Origin: Endomychus coccineus
Lineage: Eukaryota; Arthropoda; Insecta; Coleoptera; Endomychidae
Direction of reading: 5' to 3'
Length of the DNA: 64,000 nt
NCBI GenBank assembly: GCA_958510875.1
Contig: OY294068.1
Span: forward strand, 199,044,315-199,108,314
Shown: piece after piece, positions 32,922 to 44,638 of the stretch
How the letters are laid out: every line of letters starts with the position of its first letter
How positions within the stretch are numbered: position 1 is the stretch's first letter
The notes under the pieces: model-generated
The model's input: the letters and a program-made list of their open reading frames with translations, nothing else
What the model was told of the DNA's origin: nothing
The model's database searches: none
Program-made: the position numbers and the translations under genes

Positions 32922-34334
32922 AAAGGGCGGAATATATGCACGTCAATTCAGTTAAAATATGCGCATATATATGTATAGTTTTTCTTTGAAATATGCAACA
33001 ATATGCATTTATTTGTCAAAATATGCAATAATATGCCTTGAATATAACATGGAAAAATGGAAATGAAGAAACGCCGACTCTTACAAAAATTATTTATTTT
33101 AAGTAAAATTAAAAGAAAAATTTAGTAGGTAAAACTTTTAACCTGAAATAGTATAAAATGCATTTATAACGATATGTTTTTCAAAATTTTCCAATAAAAG
33201 TGTTTGCCTTCTGTCTGTAAAAATATGTTTATACAAAGAAAAGATCTTTCAACATCTACCGATGTGATCTGGCAATATTTCAATTTGGGTAGTAAGTTAT
33301 AAGGCCAAGGGTATTACTTCGTTGGATGGTTTAGTATCAAAAATATGACTTCCATTAAATACTTGAAGCCTACATTCTTCCCCACAATAACTTCGAGTTT
33401 ACTTCTTCCTTGATTTCCTACATCACCGGGAACTTTTTTGCATTTGTCGGAAAAAGTTTCAACAATATTAATTGATTCTCTTAAACTCATATTCATACTT
33501 TCTAACAAAGTTATTATATCTGGTATAAAACCAAAATTAACCTTAATAAAAACAAGTTCCTCAGCTAAATTAACATTTTTGAATACTGCTTGACTTTGCA
33601 CTACACACTGTGAATTATCTTCTAAATCTAAAACTATGTCTTTAATGGCTTCAAAATGGTCTGCGTAGAATATCGCGGCCTTAATCCATGTTCCCCATCG
33701 AGTAATTACGGGCCCTGGAGGTAAACTAACTCCTGGCAATTTCTCTCTATAGATCTGCACTCTTAGAGGTGCTTTCAAAAACACTTTCATTACATTTGAA
33801 ATTAATTTGTTCACCAAGGGATATGCTGTTCTAATAGTTTCTGTAACTCTGTTTATCCCGTGTAAAAGGCAAGTGACATGTACCATATTGGGATAAAATA
33901 TTTTCAACTTTTGGCCTACTTTAACCATATACGGCGCTGCGTCAGACAAAAACACTAAAAACTTCTCTACTGGAACTGGATTTGGTAAAAAAAATGTGAT
34001 AGAAACTGCTGAATAAATCGAGTTACGGTCACATTATTTGTTTTGTCTAACTGTTCAGAAGATATTAAATATGGCTTCCCTGGCTCATTTTCTTGAAGCC
34101 CTCCAATAATAAGATGTGCGATATATCGACCACATGAGTCTGTGCTTTCATCAACAATAATATAAAAATGTTCATCGCCCAGTGAAACTTTATTTGCTGC
34201 GACTAAGCTTTGCATAAGTCTTGATGAAACACCTCCTTTTCACTCTTTGGTTTGACATTTTGAAATGCGGTTTGCACACACTGCTGAACAGGCACAGATT
34301 AATTTTTCTGCAACTTAGCTTTATGCATAGCTGT

Positions 34335-35362
34335 TGTAACGAAGTTCTTAAATTCTACATGAATGTTATAGATTGTCGATTGAGGCATGCGCATATTAAT
34401 TATAATTCAGGGTAATTGAATATTCTAAATCATCATAAATGCGTATATAGCAGTAGAATCCAAAAGTTCCGAATAGATAAATCGTCATAGAGTAATTGAT
34501 AAAGGATATTATCCGGTGTAGCCCTTTGCATTATAAAAGTCATATTTGTTTTAGTTTGAATCCATGAATCGTGTATAGTGGATTCCATTCAAATCGTAGT
34601 AAAACCGTGTCATTATCAAATAACGAAACAAGCGTCATAATATATTTTACTTATTTTGTAACGTACTATTCGGTATTTTGTCTCGAGCGCCAGATTTTAT
34701 TTGAGAGGTTTACTCCCCGGAAGAGTTCTCTGTGGTGACGGTCTCTTTTGACTGCGTTATACAGCCTGTGCCAGGGCAACTTCAGTGAAGAAATAAATTC
34801 CAGGGGTCAAAGTTCTCGAGATGGCTCGAAGTAGCTACTGAGTTGTAGATTTTACTTACCACTCGTAGGGTTCTGGGTTATTTCTCAATTGGGATAGTAC
34901 AGAGAAGATGTAATATATCACTAATATATAATTAAGGTTGTTCAAACATTTATTCAGGTAGGATTACAGTTATCAATAACCAACACCAACGGGACGTAAG
35001 CGGGGAATAATGACGGAAGCGTCCTTAACTATTAAGCCGGGGAATTAAGCTAAGTCTTAAAAGGGAGCTACGGACACCAAAGCGTGCAAAGCGGGTAACT
35101 ACGGCGGGTAATCAGCTCCGGTCGGGAAAACACTAGCAAGATCGGTAAAGCAACAAGCAAATCTAATGCATAAATCTCATTCAGTTTTCTCAACTAATAT
35201 ACGCCTTGTTACAGGCCAGTCCTAAGATATCTACTGCCGAGAGAGAGAGAGAGAGAGAGAGAGAGAACAAAGAGTGTTGCCTCGCAATCCTCGACTTCAG
35301 ACAATATTAAATACTATACCGGCGGAAAAACCCGACAGCCTGTCGACGAATAGTACGTTACA
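34335..35362. mobile_element. Solo-LTR-like insertion with 4-bp duplication
   Basis: The insertion starts TGTAACG and ends CGTTACA, and CTGT flanks both sides (34331-34334 and 35363-35366). Removing it with one CTGT rejoins the hAT reading frame exactly (LKT-AMHKA). TG...CA ends with a 4-bp duplication fit a solo LTR of a gypsy-type element. TGTAACGTACTATTCG at 34657 is repeated inverted at the right end, so the internal structure may be more complex. It contains AATAAA (34786 region) and a GA microsatellite. Confidence 0.65.
35240..35267. repeat. (GA)n microsatellite
   Basis: About 14 GA units inside the LTR-like insertion. Confidence 0.9.
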
Positions 35363-36399
35363 CTGTTTTCAAGTGTTGATCAATTTGGAACTTCTTTTCA
35401 CGAACAATGATTTTGGCACAAACTTTGCAAAACACTTTATCCCCACTAAACTCCAACTCAGGAAAATTTTTAATCCACGAAGCGGCTTTCGGCATTTTAG
35501 GCGTTTGAAATAAATATTTTCGAAATCACTATTTTCACACTGGAATCTGTCGACAAACTAAACTATACAATATAAATACAAAAGAAGAGACCATATTTGC
35601 TCTCCAATTAGGCACCGAAAAGAAACAAGACAAGAAGGTTCACTTGGCGTCTGTACTTTGAAGTCCGAACTATAAAAGCAAGCCGCCGCATTTCAACTAG
35701 ACCCCGAAAAAAGAAAGTTTTGTTATGAATTCATTCGCGCACCGAACAGAAGTTTCTGTTCGTTGACAATACTTACTACCACCGAACACGACTTAGCACC
35801 ACCAGCTTCAAGTGAACCTTCTTGTCTTGTTTCTGTTCGGTGAATTAGGCAAGCTGATTACTTAGAAATTGCTAAACATCCAATAATTGCCGACAATAAA
35901 CCATATAATAATAAAATGGGTCCATAAACCATATAATAATAAAACCTACCCACCTTTTGAATCATTTCAATTATCTGCAAGGGTCGCACTTAATCTTTTG
36001 ATGAAACGAAAAACATAAAAATATGCACACAAATTTTATTTTTGCCGAAATATGCAATTTTTTATGAAATTTGTAAAAATATGCAAAACATGTAAATATA
36101 TGCACTTTGCATATATTCCGCCCTTTAGGAAACGCCGACGCCCACATGTTACGAATAACAGGTGTATCTTGAAAGTTGAGAGACCAAGTAATTAAAATCT
36201 GCTTATGTAATTTCTGAGAATCATTTGCAGAATTCGAACTTTTATTCATCAAACTCGTTCCCTTTTCATTGAATTTAAAATTGGTTCTATTGTGAAGAAG
36301 AAAATTAACATTCTCAGTTTATTTTCTAGGGGTTTTTGGTTCTAATTTTTGAAATTTATTTGTTGACTGATTCGAAATAAATAGACTCGAATCTCTTAT

Positions 36400-36470
36400 G
36401 TTGAAAAGTCCTCAGTATTTTAACAGTACTCCCAGAGGATAAGGGTGATTGCTCCTTATTTATTACTGAC
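36400..36470 (+). repeat. PLE 3' end fragment
   Basis: CAGTACTCCCAGAGGATAAG and GGTGATTGCTCCTTATT match the 3' untranslated block after the PLE at 50645-50760. No coding part is attached. Confidence 0.45.
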
Positions 36471-37559
36471 AGACTTCATGCAGACGCCTCTGAAACAAAA
36501 CTTGACAGTGCGATTTATTCACTACCTAATGAAGATATCACAATAAAAAACATAAGATCACTTCCTTAAAAAAAAAGTCTAACAGATTTTTCGAACGTTG
36601 CTTGTAATGCTCGCTTTTCTTCCGAAAGCTTCTGCTGCTGCCGTAATCATTCTGTATATTGTTCTTAGGATCCGTGTATTATCTGAGGTTCCGAAAGCAA
36701 TTAAAACGACGGCGAAACCGGCATAAGGTGGGTAACGAGAAGCGCCTTGGTTGTGGTGGTAATGAGACCGACATGAATCGCAATAGTCCGGTAATTACAG
36801 TCCTAATTATCCAGGCAGGATGAAACCTGAATATCGTGATTATGTATCTGTCGACCTTTTACCTTCCGGCAAGACACCAATTTGCGAAAATCCTATTAAG
36901 GATATTAATTGCGTGCTAGTACACAAGCCACGCTGTAACTTCTGATTCTCATTGGAATATTCGCTAGCGACTGAAATCAGTTCTCTTGATTTTCAGCGCG
37001 TTAATCGATTCATCTGCTGTTTGGTGATCTTTCCATTTCACGTCGTCTCACATCCAGAGGAAGTCTATAGGTATCAGATCGGGTAATCGATCTAACATTT
37101 TACATGGAATTTACAATTGGGAGGTGAAATGAAGGATGATATAGTAGAAAATAAACATATCACTCGAATACTGACCTTATCTTGAAACGTCACAAACTTT
37201 TATAGGACCCTACAAGCTAATTGTCTATAATCACACCAAAAGAACAATGAAGCGTGTGTTTTTATCTCTCAAGCACTTGAAGTTGATTTACCGGCTTTGA
37301 AGGAGGAGATGACCAGCTTCAACATACAGACAAGTGCGTCGTATGCTCAAATGTGGTGTCTTTCTTTGTTGTTTTTTTGGACTCAGCAATTTGGTAAACG
37401 TGTTGGAATGTGATGGGGACATACGGCAAAATGTCTTGAAATATAGATTATCCACTTTCAAATCCCCCGAAAGGGACTTTCGCTACATCGAAAAATCGTT
37501 TCGAGTGGTTTCGTGTCTTTCCCTTTTTTATTGAATAATAATAAAATTATGAAAAGACC
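36471..37559. other. Gene-free stretch with one signal-peptide-like small frame
   Basis: The frame 37334-37534 (+) starts MRRMLKCGVFLCCFFGL, which looks like a signal peptide, but nothing downstream supports a gene. Otherwise empty. Confidence 0.35.
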
Positions 37560-38290
37560 TTTCGCTTGCGATAATCATCATCATCATCTTCATCATCAAT
37601 GAGGGGTGGGGGTCCAATGCCTACATGTACTTAGGCCACTTGATTAGGCCCATTGGGTGCCCCATGATCAGGAGCTTGTTTTATTCTAGCAGGTTTGTGG
37701 CCACCAGAAACTCAAAATATTGCTTACACTGGCTCTTAGAAGTTTCTCTGGAAGCTTTTTTGCTTCGCCGAAGAGTTTCTTGAAGTTGCTGAGCATTCCA
37801 ACTGGATGTGTGGGGCATTTTCTTCCACCTCTTTGTATTTCCTATTTATGAGGTTATCTGTGATGCCTTTGATATGAAGGTGTTTGTTAAGACGACAGTG
37901 ATTTGTGAGGGGTCCTTCAAGTTCCTTCTATTTAGAGAAAGGAGTTTATTTGAGAGCGTAGGCACAGGCTCTGTGATAATGAGCTTGATTGGCTTCATGC
38001 GACCTCGATGGACGCAATTTGCTGGAACGACCATTGGCTCTGGCCCAACAGGAGTATTACCAACTTCCGCGGGGCCAGTGTGTCGACCATTTTATTTCCT
38101 CCAACTACATTATGTTCTGTGATCCAGATGAGTGAAGCTTTGTTTGTCCTGACTAATTCAGACAGTGTATCTCCGCATTCTTTGAGTAGTCTTGATGTGA
38201 CTCTGGGTAGCTTCACAACACCCAGAGCCAACTGATTGTCTGTGCAGATAATCATTTCATCACAATCTATATGGTCCAATCTTGTCAAAG
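37560..38290 (-). pseudogene. LINE RNase H, Cys-rich C-terminus and GAT-repeat tail
   Basis: Minus frame from 38288: EMIICTDNQLALGVVKLPRV, where the Asp is catalytic, then LLKECGDTLSELVRTNKASL and NKMVDTLAPRK, matching GN--AD-LA. After shifts, KCPTHPVGMLSNFKKLFGEA and KLLRASVSNILSF give the post-RNase-H tail. It ends in an ATGATG-type repeat (37571-37600 on the plus strand is ATCATC). The 58150-58960 copy shares this tail and orientation (shared GCCCATTGGGTGCCCCATGA-like block). Confidence 0.75.
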
Positions 38291-39251
38291 TCTACAAACA
38301 ACTGGAGTCAGTTTCGATGCAGACCAGAAGAGTCATCTGGACCCACCTTAAATTCTTCTATACTTTGCCTACCCGAGAGGAAAACCTATAATATTCAAAT
38401 GCGATTAATGTTTCTAATATGGTGTAGTGGTATGCGAAATTTGTGAATTGTTTGTGTTCGAACCTCTCATATTGAAACATTCAACTAGTCAAAATGACTT
38501 GTAACAACAGAGTAAGAAGGAACCTGTATCAGCACTTATACAATTATTTTTCGTTGCATCATCTGTGATTTTCCGAACCGTCCTCGTATTTTGGATTGAT
38601 TTTCTGAATGTCTACTTAGATATATCGCCTCCTAGGAAAATGGATGTTTACTTTTTGTCAATATATTTAATGGTGAAGCATAATAAGAGCCAAGAAGCTT
38701 GAACGAATACTTGGCAAAAATGCGAAAGAGAATATCCGATAAGTGCAAAACTCTAATTTGTATTCATACGAGGAAAATCCGATCACATCCACCCTACCAG
38801 GGAATAAAGATTAAATAACTCGAAGAGTAATATCTCGCCCGCGAATTTTCAACCGTAAATTTTAATTTGCATAGAAAATATGGGTAGCGGTATTCGCGAT
38901 TGTTCCCACAGTATTTATTCACGGTCTTAGCAATGTTTATTCTCTTCTGACTTCCGCACAAACGAAATTTTGGAGCTGTCCCAATCGATCAGAAAAAATT
39001 CTAACCAAGTATCAATCGCTTATGTACCTTTTAGGAACTGATTACAACTGAATCAAGTATGAAGCTCTAAGTTCCAAGCCAATCAACTGGAATTGTAGTT
39101 GATGTTGCAGAAGAAATCAGTCAACAGGAGACGACATTCTAGATGCGTCGCACTCTTACTAAAATTTGTTAGAATTGACAACGGGGGCAACATCTTTTCG
39201 AGGTATATACTCCATCTCATGAAAGCAATCCACAAACCAACCAATCAATTA
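38291..39251. other. Gene-free stretch
   Basis: No supported frame. TGGTGTAGTGG and GTTCGAACC at 38419-38465 resemble tRNA boxes A and B but do not fold into a tRNA. Nothing else noticed. Confidence 0.4.
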
Positions 39252-40277
39252 CGAATTATCAAATACTGGATACAATTTTGAGAATAATAAATGTAGCTAC
39301 ATAAAACCTTCTAGAAATTGTTCCTGATTACTTCTACATTCTGAATTTCCAAGACGGGGAATCTTAGCTCCTCTTATCGATTAACACATATCTCATGGTC
39401 GTTACTAGAAATTATGTATGAGACAGGCATGCCCAGCTGGAGAAAATATGTTCGATTAATCATTTCTGGTGCATGAAATGATTTCAGTATATTTTTACCA
39501 CTTTCGGCATTACCCAAGACCAACGACGTGGACGTAGTGGTTATTTGCCCCCTCGTTTTTTTACATGTTTAGATGAGACATAAAGTATTTATAGTTTCAA
39601 AACATCTCAATAGGGTAGCAAAATCATGAAACAATAAATCAAAAGAGAACAACGCAATAATAGTTGTAGTTTTGACGAATTCCAATAGGTGGCATGAATT
39701 GCAGAGGGCTTTGGATGCTCTAAATGTAATTGAAGACATTTCCGTAACATTGAAGATTCATGTTTCGAAAAGTCATGTTGAAGATTGTCTGCAATTCATA
39801 GAAAATAATAACGCATTAGGTAATTGGTCGGAGCAAAGTGGAGAGTCAGTACATCCCCAATTCATGCAACTTGGGAGCGTCATAAGATGAATACAATCCA
39901 AGATGAATTATATGCGGAAACATTTTTCCATGCAGTTGTAGAATTTTCTTTACTAAATACATAATAAATATTTCTGAGTTATTTATCTTTCATTCGTCGT
40001 TGGTCCCGGGTAATGCCGAAAGTGGTACAAATATACTGAAAACATCATTTCATTCACCAGAAATGATTAATCGAACATATTTTCTCCAGCTGGGCACCCT
40101 GTCTTATACATAATTTCTAGTAACGACCATGAGATATGTGTTAATCGATGAGGGGTGCAGCCACGATTCCCCGTTTTGGAAATTCAGAATCTACAAGTGA
40201 TTGAGAACAATTTCTAGAAGGTTTTATTTGACTACATTTATTATTCTCGAAATTGTATCCAATATTTGATATTTCGT
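39251..40277. mobile_element. Foldback-type element with ~280-bp inverted arms
   Basis: Left arm 39251-39528 and right arm 39995-40277 are reverse complements with roughly nine bases in ten identical by eye (shared CTCATGGTCGTTACTAGAAA, TTTCGGCATTACCC, AATAATAAATGTAG). The 466-bp centre holds a decayed reading frame. No target duplication was resolved. A further direct, diverged copy of the outer arm motif follows at 40280-40420. Confidence 0.85.
39672..39965 (+). pseudogene. Reading-frame remnant inside the foldback element
   Basis: The frame gives LDALNVIEDISVTLKIHVSK, then HVEDCLQFIENNNALGNWSE and QSGESVHPQFMQ. It is lost near 39880 and picks up in the next frame as DELYAETFFHAVVEF. The SEQSGESVH region resembles a recurrent insect TE-encoded protein I cannot name. 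About 95 codons remain; the rest of the protein is absent, so the element is likely non-autonomous. Confidence 0.45.
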
Positions 40278-40279
40278 CT

Positions 40280-40420
40280 TGCTGGGCCCCCTTCCTAAAG
40301 CATACGGCCCTGACATATGTGTTTACAAAAGAGGGGAGCAGCTACCATTTCGCACTTCGAAAATTTGAAGTCTAGGATTGATCCTGAAGGTTACGTTTGG
40401 CTACATTTTTATAATACCTA
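40280..40420 (+). repeat. Diverged direct copy of the foldback arm
   Basis: GCTGGGCCCCCTTCCTAAAG, then ATATGTGTTTAC, GAGGGGAGCAGC and GGCTACATTTTTATAAT mirror the order of 40090-40257 (GCTGGGCACCCTGTC, ATATGTGTTAATC, GAGGGGTGCAGC, GACTACATTTATTATTC). Confidence 0.6.
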
Positions 40421-40745
40421 ACGCTGCTTCAGTACCACTGTGTAGCAAAACCTTACTGCGTATCTGATAACAGCGCTCTCTACTATTAAATACATTAACT
40501 AGTTCATTATTAAATAAAACCATGACGGAATAATTGTTTTGGCGAATGGTTGAAGATTTTAGGTCAACTGAATCCAAGCTAGATGAATAATAATCATTTA
40601 TATTAATGTTTATTTTGAATAATAAGTAGTTAGCTAACTTTCGTTGAACCTTTCCAATGACATCTATGTGTAGTTGAAAACAAGGTTTCCAGGATCGTAC
40701 AGTAGTATTCCAGTATCGGTGAAACAAAACTATCAAATAAGGTCA
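40420..40745 (-). pseudogene. LINE RT C-terminal fragment
   Basis: Minus strand: LFHRYWNTTVRSWKPCFQLH and IDVIGKVQRKLANYLLFKIN fit the post-palm segment (PILEY-S-VW-P---THI--IEKVQRKF---L) of jockey/CR1 LINEs. MVLFNNELVNVFNSRE follows. It is an isolated fragment without the catalytic core. Confidence 0.6.
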
Positions 40746-41739
40746 TTAAAGACATATAAGTGAAATTCTGAAATTTTTTCAATTGTTAATAACCTAATGG
40801 AGTCATTAATGCTCCAATGCTCGCAAACATACACTCAAGCTCTTAGATTCTATTCAGCACGAACTCTTATGCTATAGGTCTAGTTGGTTAGTAGCTCAAG
40901 AATTCATTGTCTATATCATGTAACTGGAAATATGATCATAAATTTCCCTCCATTTAATCATGATAATGATTATCACTAAGGCCATGAATATCAACTTTGT
41001 CGAAAATATTCGGATTAGCACCTATTTTGCTATATTTTATCGCTTGGCTTGTAACATAACTTTCAATAAACTATTTGTACGCCCGTACACTTCCGAAGGA
41101 TGCTATTTCTAATTGTAATACCATTCTTTGCACGTTCTAGAACTTTATACTAGCCGGAATAAATGGCGAAGGAGTTAACGCAAGTTGTTTCAGCCCGACA
41201 ATTCAGAATTAAACGCCAAGACCGATAGACTTTATGCCGGTATCCGATCCATTGGAGTTTAATAAATTTATAAGATCAATTTGAAAGAGAAAAATCTAGA
41301 AAGCGTAGCGGATTTATTGGGGCAAAGACTCGTTCTATACGTTGGCTGTGCTGTGCTCTTCTCCTTTACGTATACACTCACATGGCTGTGCTCATGCCTT
41401 GCCATCCCTCACTGTCACAAGCTTTTCCTATGTATTTATCTCTGTTCCCATATTGATTAGTCTATAATTTATTATACAGCTAACACATACATATTTCTCC
41501 GTACTCACGTTGCGCTAAAACCAAGTTTGCGCTTAAATATAAAACCACATATGGGAATCGGCAAAATCCGCTGTTCCCTAATGATACATTGTACAGACCT
41601 CTTCTAAGTCTACTGAATGGTATTTTGACAGATGTTGACTATGACGGCGTTGTCTCACGGTATTATAAATTATGTCGCCAAAGATAATTCCATTCTTGAG
41701 GGATGAACAAGAATAGTTGATATAGAAACGTCATAACGC
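40746..41739. other. Gene-free stretch
   Basis: Nothing supported on either strand. Confidence 0.45.
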
Positions 41740-42240
41740 ATAACGTCAAATTTGAACAAGTCAGTAATAACTTTCTTTTATCTGCGAACCATATAACTAA
41801 TTCTAAGTTAATCAAAATCTTCAAAAAGAAATTATACAATATTATATCATTAGAAAGAAATGCAATCCATAATGAAATAGATATAAAGAATTCGCAATCA
41901 GTTATAAGTTAAAAGTATACTTAAAAGTGAATTTTTAAATTCAATAATTTATACCTAGATTATTAAGTTAGATTATTCATTCCTTCGAATTTCATAGCGT
42001 CTGTATATCCACATATTTACATATTTAGTATAGGCTATTAGTTCAATATTGATATTATTCATTAATTCGTTCATTTTAATACATAGTATTCCTTTTGTTC
42101 TCACGTACAAGCTTCGGCTTATGGAGCATTCTTCGTTTAATTAAGTATACTCTTCAATTATTGTAGCCAAGATTGTGAAAGTACGTATATGAATAAACGC
42201 CATTATTATTATTATTATTATTATTATTATCATTATTATA
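41740..42240 (+). pseudogene. Probable LINE 3' end with (ATT)n tail
   Basis: A frame gives NSKLIKIFKKKLYNIISLER and a stop near 41911, resembling the very end of a LINE protein. AATAAACGCC and (ATT)n (42202-42239) follow, a usual 3' tail. Weak on its own. Confidence 0.4.
42202..42239. repeat. (ATT)n microsatellite
   Basis: About twelve ATT units with one interruption, behind AATAAA. Confidence 0.9.
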
Positions 42241-42267
42241 ATTACACTTCATCTTCAGGTTATATAT

Positions 42268-42452
42268 AAGTTTATAATAAAAATTCTCGGGAAATAGGTC
42301 ACAATAACACTCTGTTTTAAATTTTCGTCTTTACGTACGTTTTACTTATGTAAAAAGGGGTTAATTAAAACTAATTAGCACAAGCGTCCATATCGCACAA
42401 TTTTCAATCAAAAAGCCCACGCCGTCGAAACGAACAGAACCACGAATAATCG
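42268..42452 (-). repeat. PLE terminal-repeat-like segment, second copy
   Basis: Reverse complement of 23835-24055 at nearly nine in ten by eye. It lies downstream of the PLE coding region in the same orientation. Of the hammerhead-like motif only the 3' half (AACGTACGTAAAGAC) remains; the CTGATGA core is replaced. Confidence 0.7.
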
Positions 42453-42729
42453 AAAATTGTATCGTTAATATTAAAGTATAATTTTTTTGTAACAAGAATC
42501 CACTGTTCAGTAAAATTCTCATAATATACAAACGCATATTGCTATGGTCTCAAAGCAACTGAATTTCGAAGCTATTGTTGATATTTACTCGAAACAGATG
42601 TAGATTTATGACGTACTTGAAAAGGTTTTAGACCTGCATTGGAATTTACTATAAGCGTTCTTCCTAAAATATACTTTTAACATTATAAAGACGCATGTAG
42701 GAATTTGCAAGAGTTTTAATTAATCAGGT

Positions 42730-44480
42730 TAGTATAAATCTGACTCAATCCCTGAATATCATTCCTATGGTTCACAGAATTGGAATCCCGTTTTATGTGA
42801 ATCATCTCCAGGATAGATCTTTTATAATAATTGGTTTCTTTAGTTAAAATATTAACATTTTGTAATCAAACTGATGGTTATAATCAAAGCAGTGTTTAGC
42901 AAGGGCGGTGGTTATTATTTCTTGTGCTATACTTATGACCGTACATTCTTTTTTGTAAATATTGTTTAGAGATTCCAGTATAAGTTCCATCACAATCTAA
43001 ACAATTCAATTTATATACTGTGTGGGTTTGTTTATCTTTAGGTATTACAGGTTTTAGATTTGAGAAATATTTCCCAACACAGTTAGTAGGTTTATTCGCA
43101 ACATTTATATCGTACTTTTTCAAACATTTCTTAATTTTTTCTGAGGTCTCAGGAATGTATGGTAAAGTTATATAATTGTCTGTATTACCTGTTATGTTAT
43201 TTTTATATGAAGAACCATTATAGATTTTGTTTATTCTCTCTTTAATGATAGGATTGAAGAACGTTTTTGGGTAGCCATTCATTTATAGTATATTACGAAC
43301 AATTTTAAAATTTTTGGGACGGTCTTCTGCATGGGACAATTTCACCGCGCGGTCTGTAAGGCTGTTAATGACACTTTTTTCATAACAAGCTGGTGCAACG
43401 GAATTGAAATGAAGATAACGTTGAGACCAAACTTCTTTAGTAAACCAAGAAGTTTTTATTTTTCCATCTGCATCATGCCTAATGTTCATATCTAGGAAAT
43501 TTATGTTTTTGTTTATTTCTATTTCACAAGTGAATTGAAGTTTACAGTGGAAATTGTTGAATTTATTAATCACATATTGAACTTTATCGTTGGGAACACA
43601 CATAAGTAAATCATCTACATATCGTTTAAAGAATACAGGCTGAAAATCTAATGAATTTATAACAGATTCCTCTAGGCATTCCATAACGAGGTTAGCAATG
43701 GTAGCTGAAATAGGAGATCCCATTGCTGTGCCGAAAATTTGTCCAAAATATTGCTCACCGTACTGAAAATAAGTGCATTCTAAACAAAACTTTACCGCAT
43801 TTATAAAATCCGATTGATCAAGAGGTGTGTGGTTTTTAATTTCTGCCCAACGTTTTTTGATGCAATTCAATGCCAAAACGACAGGTATATTTGTAAATAA
43901 AGAAACAACGTCCAAGGAAATTAGTTGATGGTTTACTGGTACGGATTGATTTTTTATAAATTCATTAAAATGCCATGAGTCTTTCACATAAAATTCATTT
44001 TTTCCCATTATATTATTGATAGATTTAGATAGAAATTTTGATTAATTGTAAGTAGGAGCTCCAATATTACTTACAATGGGTCTTAGGGGTATATCATTTT
44101 TATGTAGTTTCGGAAGCCCATAGATATAAGGTGCTAGCCCATTATGGCAAATTAATTTATTTTTTAATTCAATAGGGATTATCTTATCTTTATGCTATTT
44201 ATTTATCAATTTATTCATGTTATTTTGTACTGATAAAGTAGGGTCAGATTTTAATTTCTTATAAGTTGTTTCATCATTTAAAAGGTTTCCCATTTTGTTT
44301 TCATAGTCATTTCTATGCATTATGACGGTTTTATTACATTTATCGGCGTTCAAAACTAAAATTTGAGGGTTAGCATCTAAGAACTCTTTTGTTCTTTTTG
44401 TATGATAGTTAAAACGATTCTTTGCAATACCTATTTCTGCTTTCTGTTTGTTATATATAAGAAATAGATTCAATATATAA
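42730..44480 (-). pseudogene. Penelope-like element: RT and GIY-YIG endonuclease
   Basis: The minus frame stays constant from 44473 to 42896, broken by a few stops (44195, near 44045, 43285-43283), with no frameshift until about 42900. Motifs in order: [33 protein letters not shown] (first catalytic Asp), GTAMGSPISATIANLVMECL, FFKRYVDDLLMCV (YVDD) and KNINFLDMNI. The GIY-YIG nuclease follows: VYKLNCLDCDGTYTGISKQY, LQKRMYGHKYS, and in the next frame LAKHCFDYNHQFDYK. PLEs are retroelements that pair this RT with a GIY-YIG nuclease. The N-terminus before 44473 is missing. It is one of the better-preserved elements here. Confidence 0.9.
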
Positions 44481-44517
44481 GATTTATTTCCTCATCGTTT
44501 GGTTTCATTTAACATAT

Positions 44518-44638
44518 TCAAGTTTATCTGTCAAATCTCATTTTATGAGTTAATAACCAGTGGCTTCCTGAATTTCAAAAGATAAGCATTATTGCTTGCT
44601 AACTCATAAAATGGAAATTTCACAAATAAACTTGAAAT
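44518..44638. repeat. Small hairpin element
   Basis: Arms of about 37 bp (starting TTCAAGTTTAT and ending ATAAACTTGAA) surround a ~46-bp loop. A few mismatches. It is probably a tiny foldback MITE next to the PLE 5' side. Confidence 0.65.

Larger units (their letters stand above)
33150..35497 (-). pseudogene. hAT transposase (CGGBP1-like N-terminus), interrupted
   Basis: The N-terminus at 35497 reads MPKAASWIKNFPEL and FCKVCAKIIVREKKFQIDQH, a BED-like zinc finger (C-x2-C...H). Coding stops at LKT (35366) where the insertion 34335-35362 starts, and resumes at about 34334 with AMHKAKLQK. Then come FYIIVDESTDSCGRYIAHLI (first catalytic Asp region), a frame break near 33961, and [20 protein letters not shown] with [12 protein letters not shown]. 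The C-terminus holds ITSVDVERSFLC, the hAT dimerisation motif, near 33250-33215. Several stops and shifts remain even without the insertion. Confidence 0.82.
32922..36128 (-). mobile_element. hAT-superfamily element with subterminal AATATGCA repeats
   Basis: Ends share AAAGGGCGGAATATATGCA in inverted orientation (32922-32941 and 36109-36128). Within about 130 bp of each end the octamer AATATGCA or close variants recur several times in both orientations, as expected for hAT subterminal transposase sites. A minus-strand transposase lies between. I see no 8-bp target duplication, so the insertion is old or the ends have mutated. It is interrupted by the LTR-like insertion 34335-35362. Confidence 0.8.

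Noticed and set aside
37334..37534. Possible secreted peptide with a signal sequence
   Set aside because: The first 20 residues look like a signal peptide, but there is no cysteine pattern, homology or clear splice donor; kept only as a remark.
38405..38480. tRNA gene or tRNA-derived SINE
   Set aside because: Box A- and box B-like strings are present, but acceptor and T stems do not pair in the standard register.
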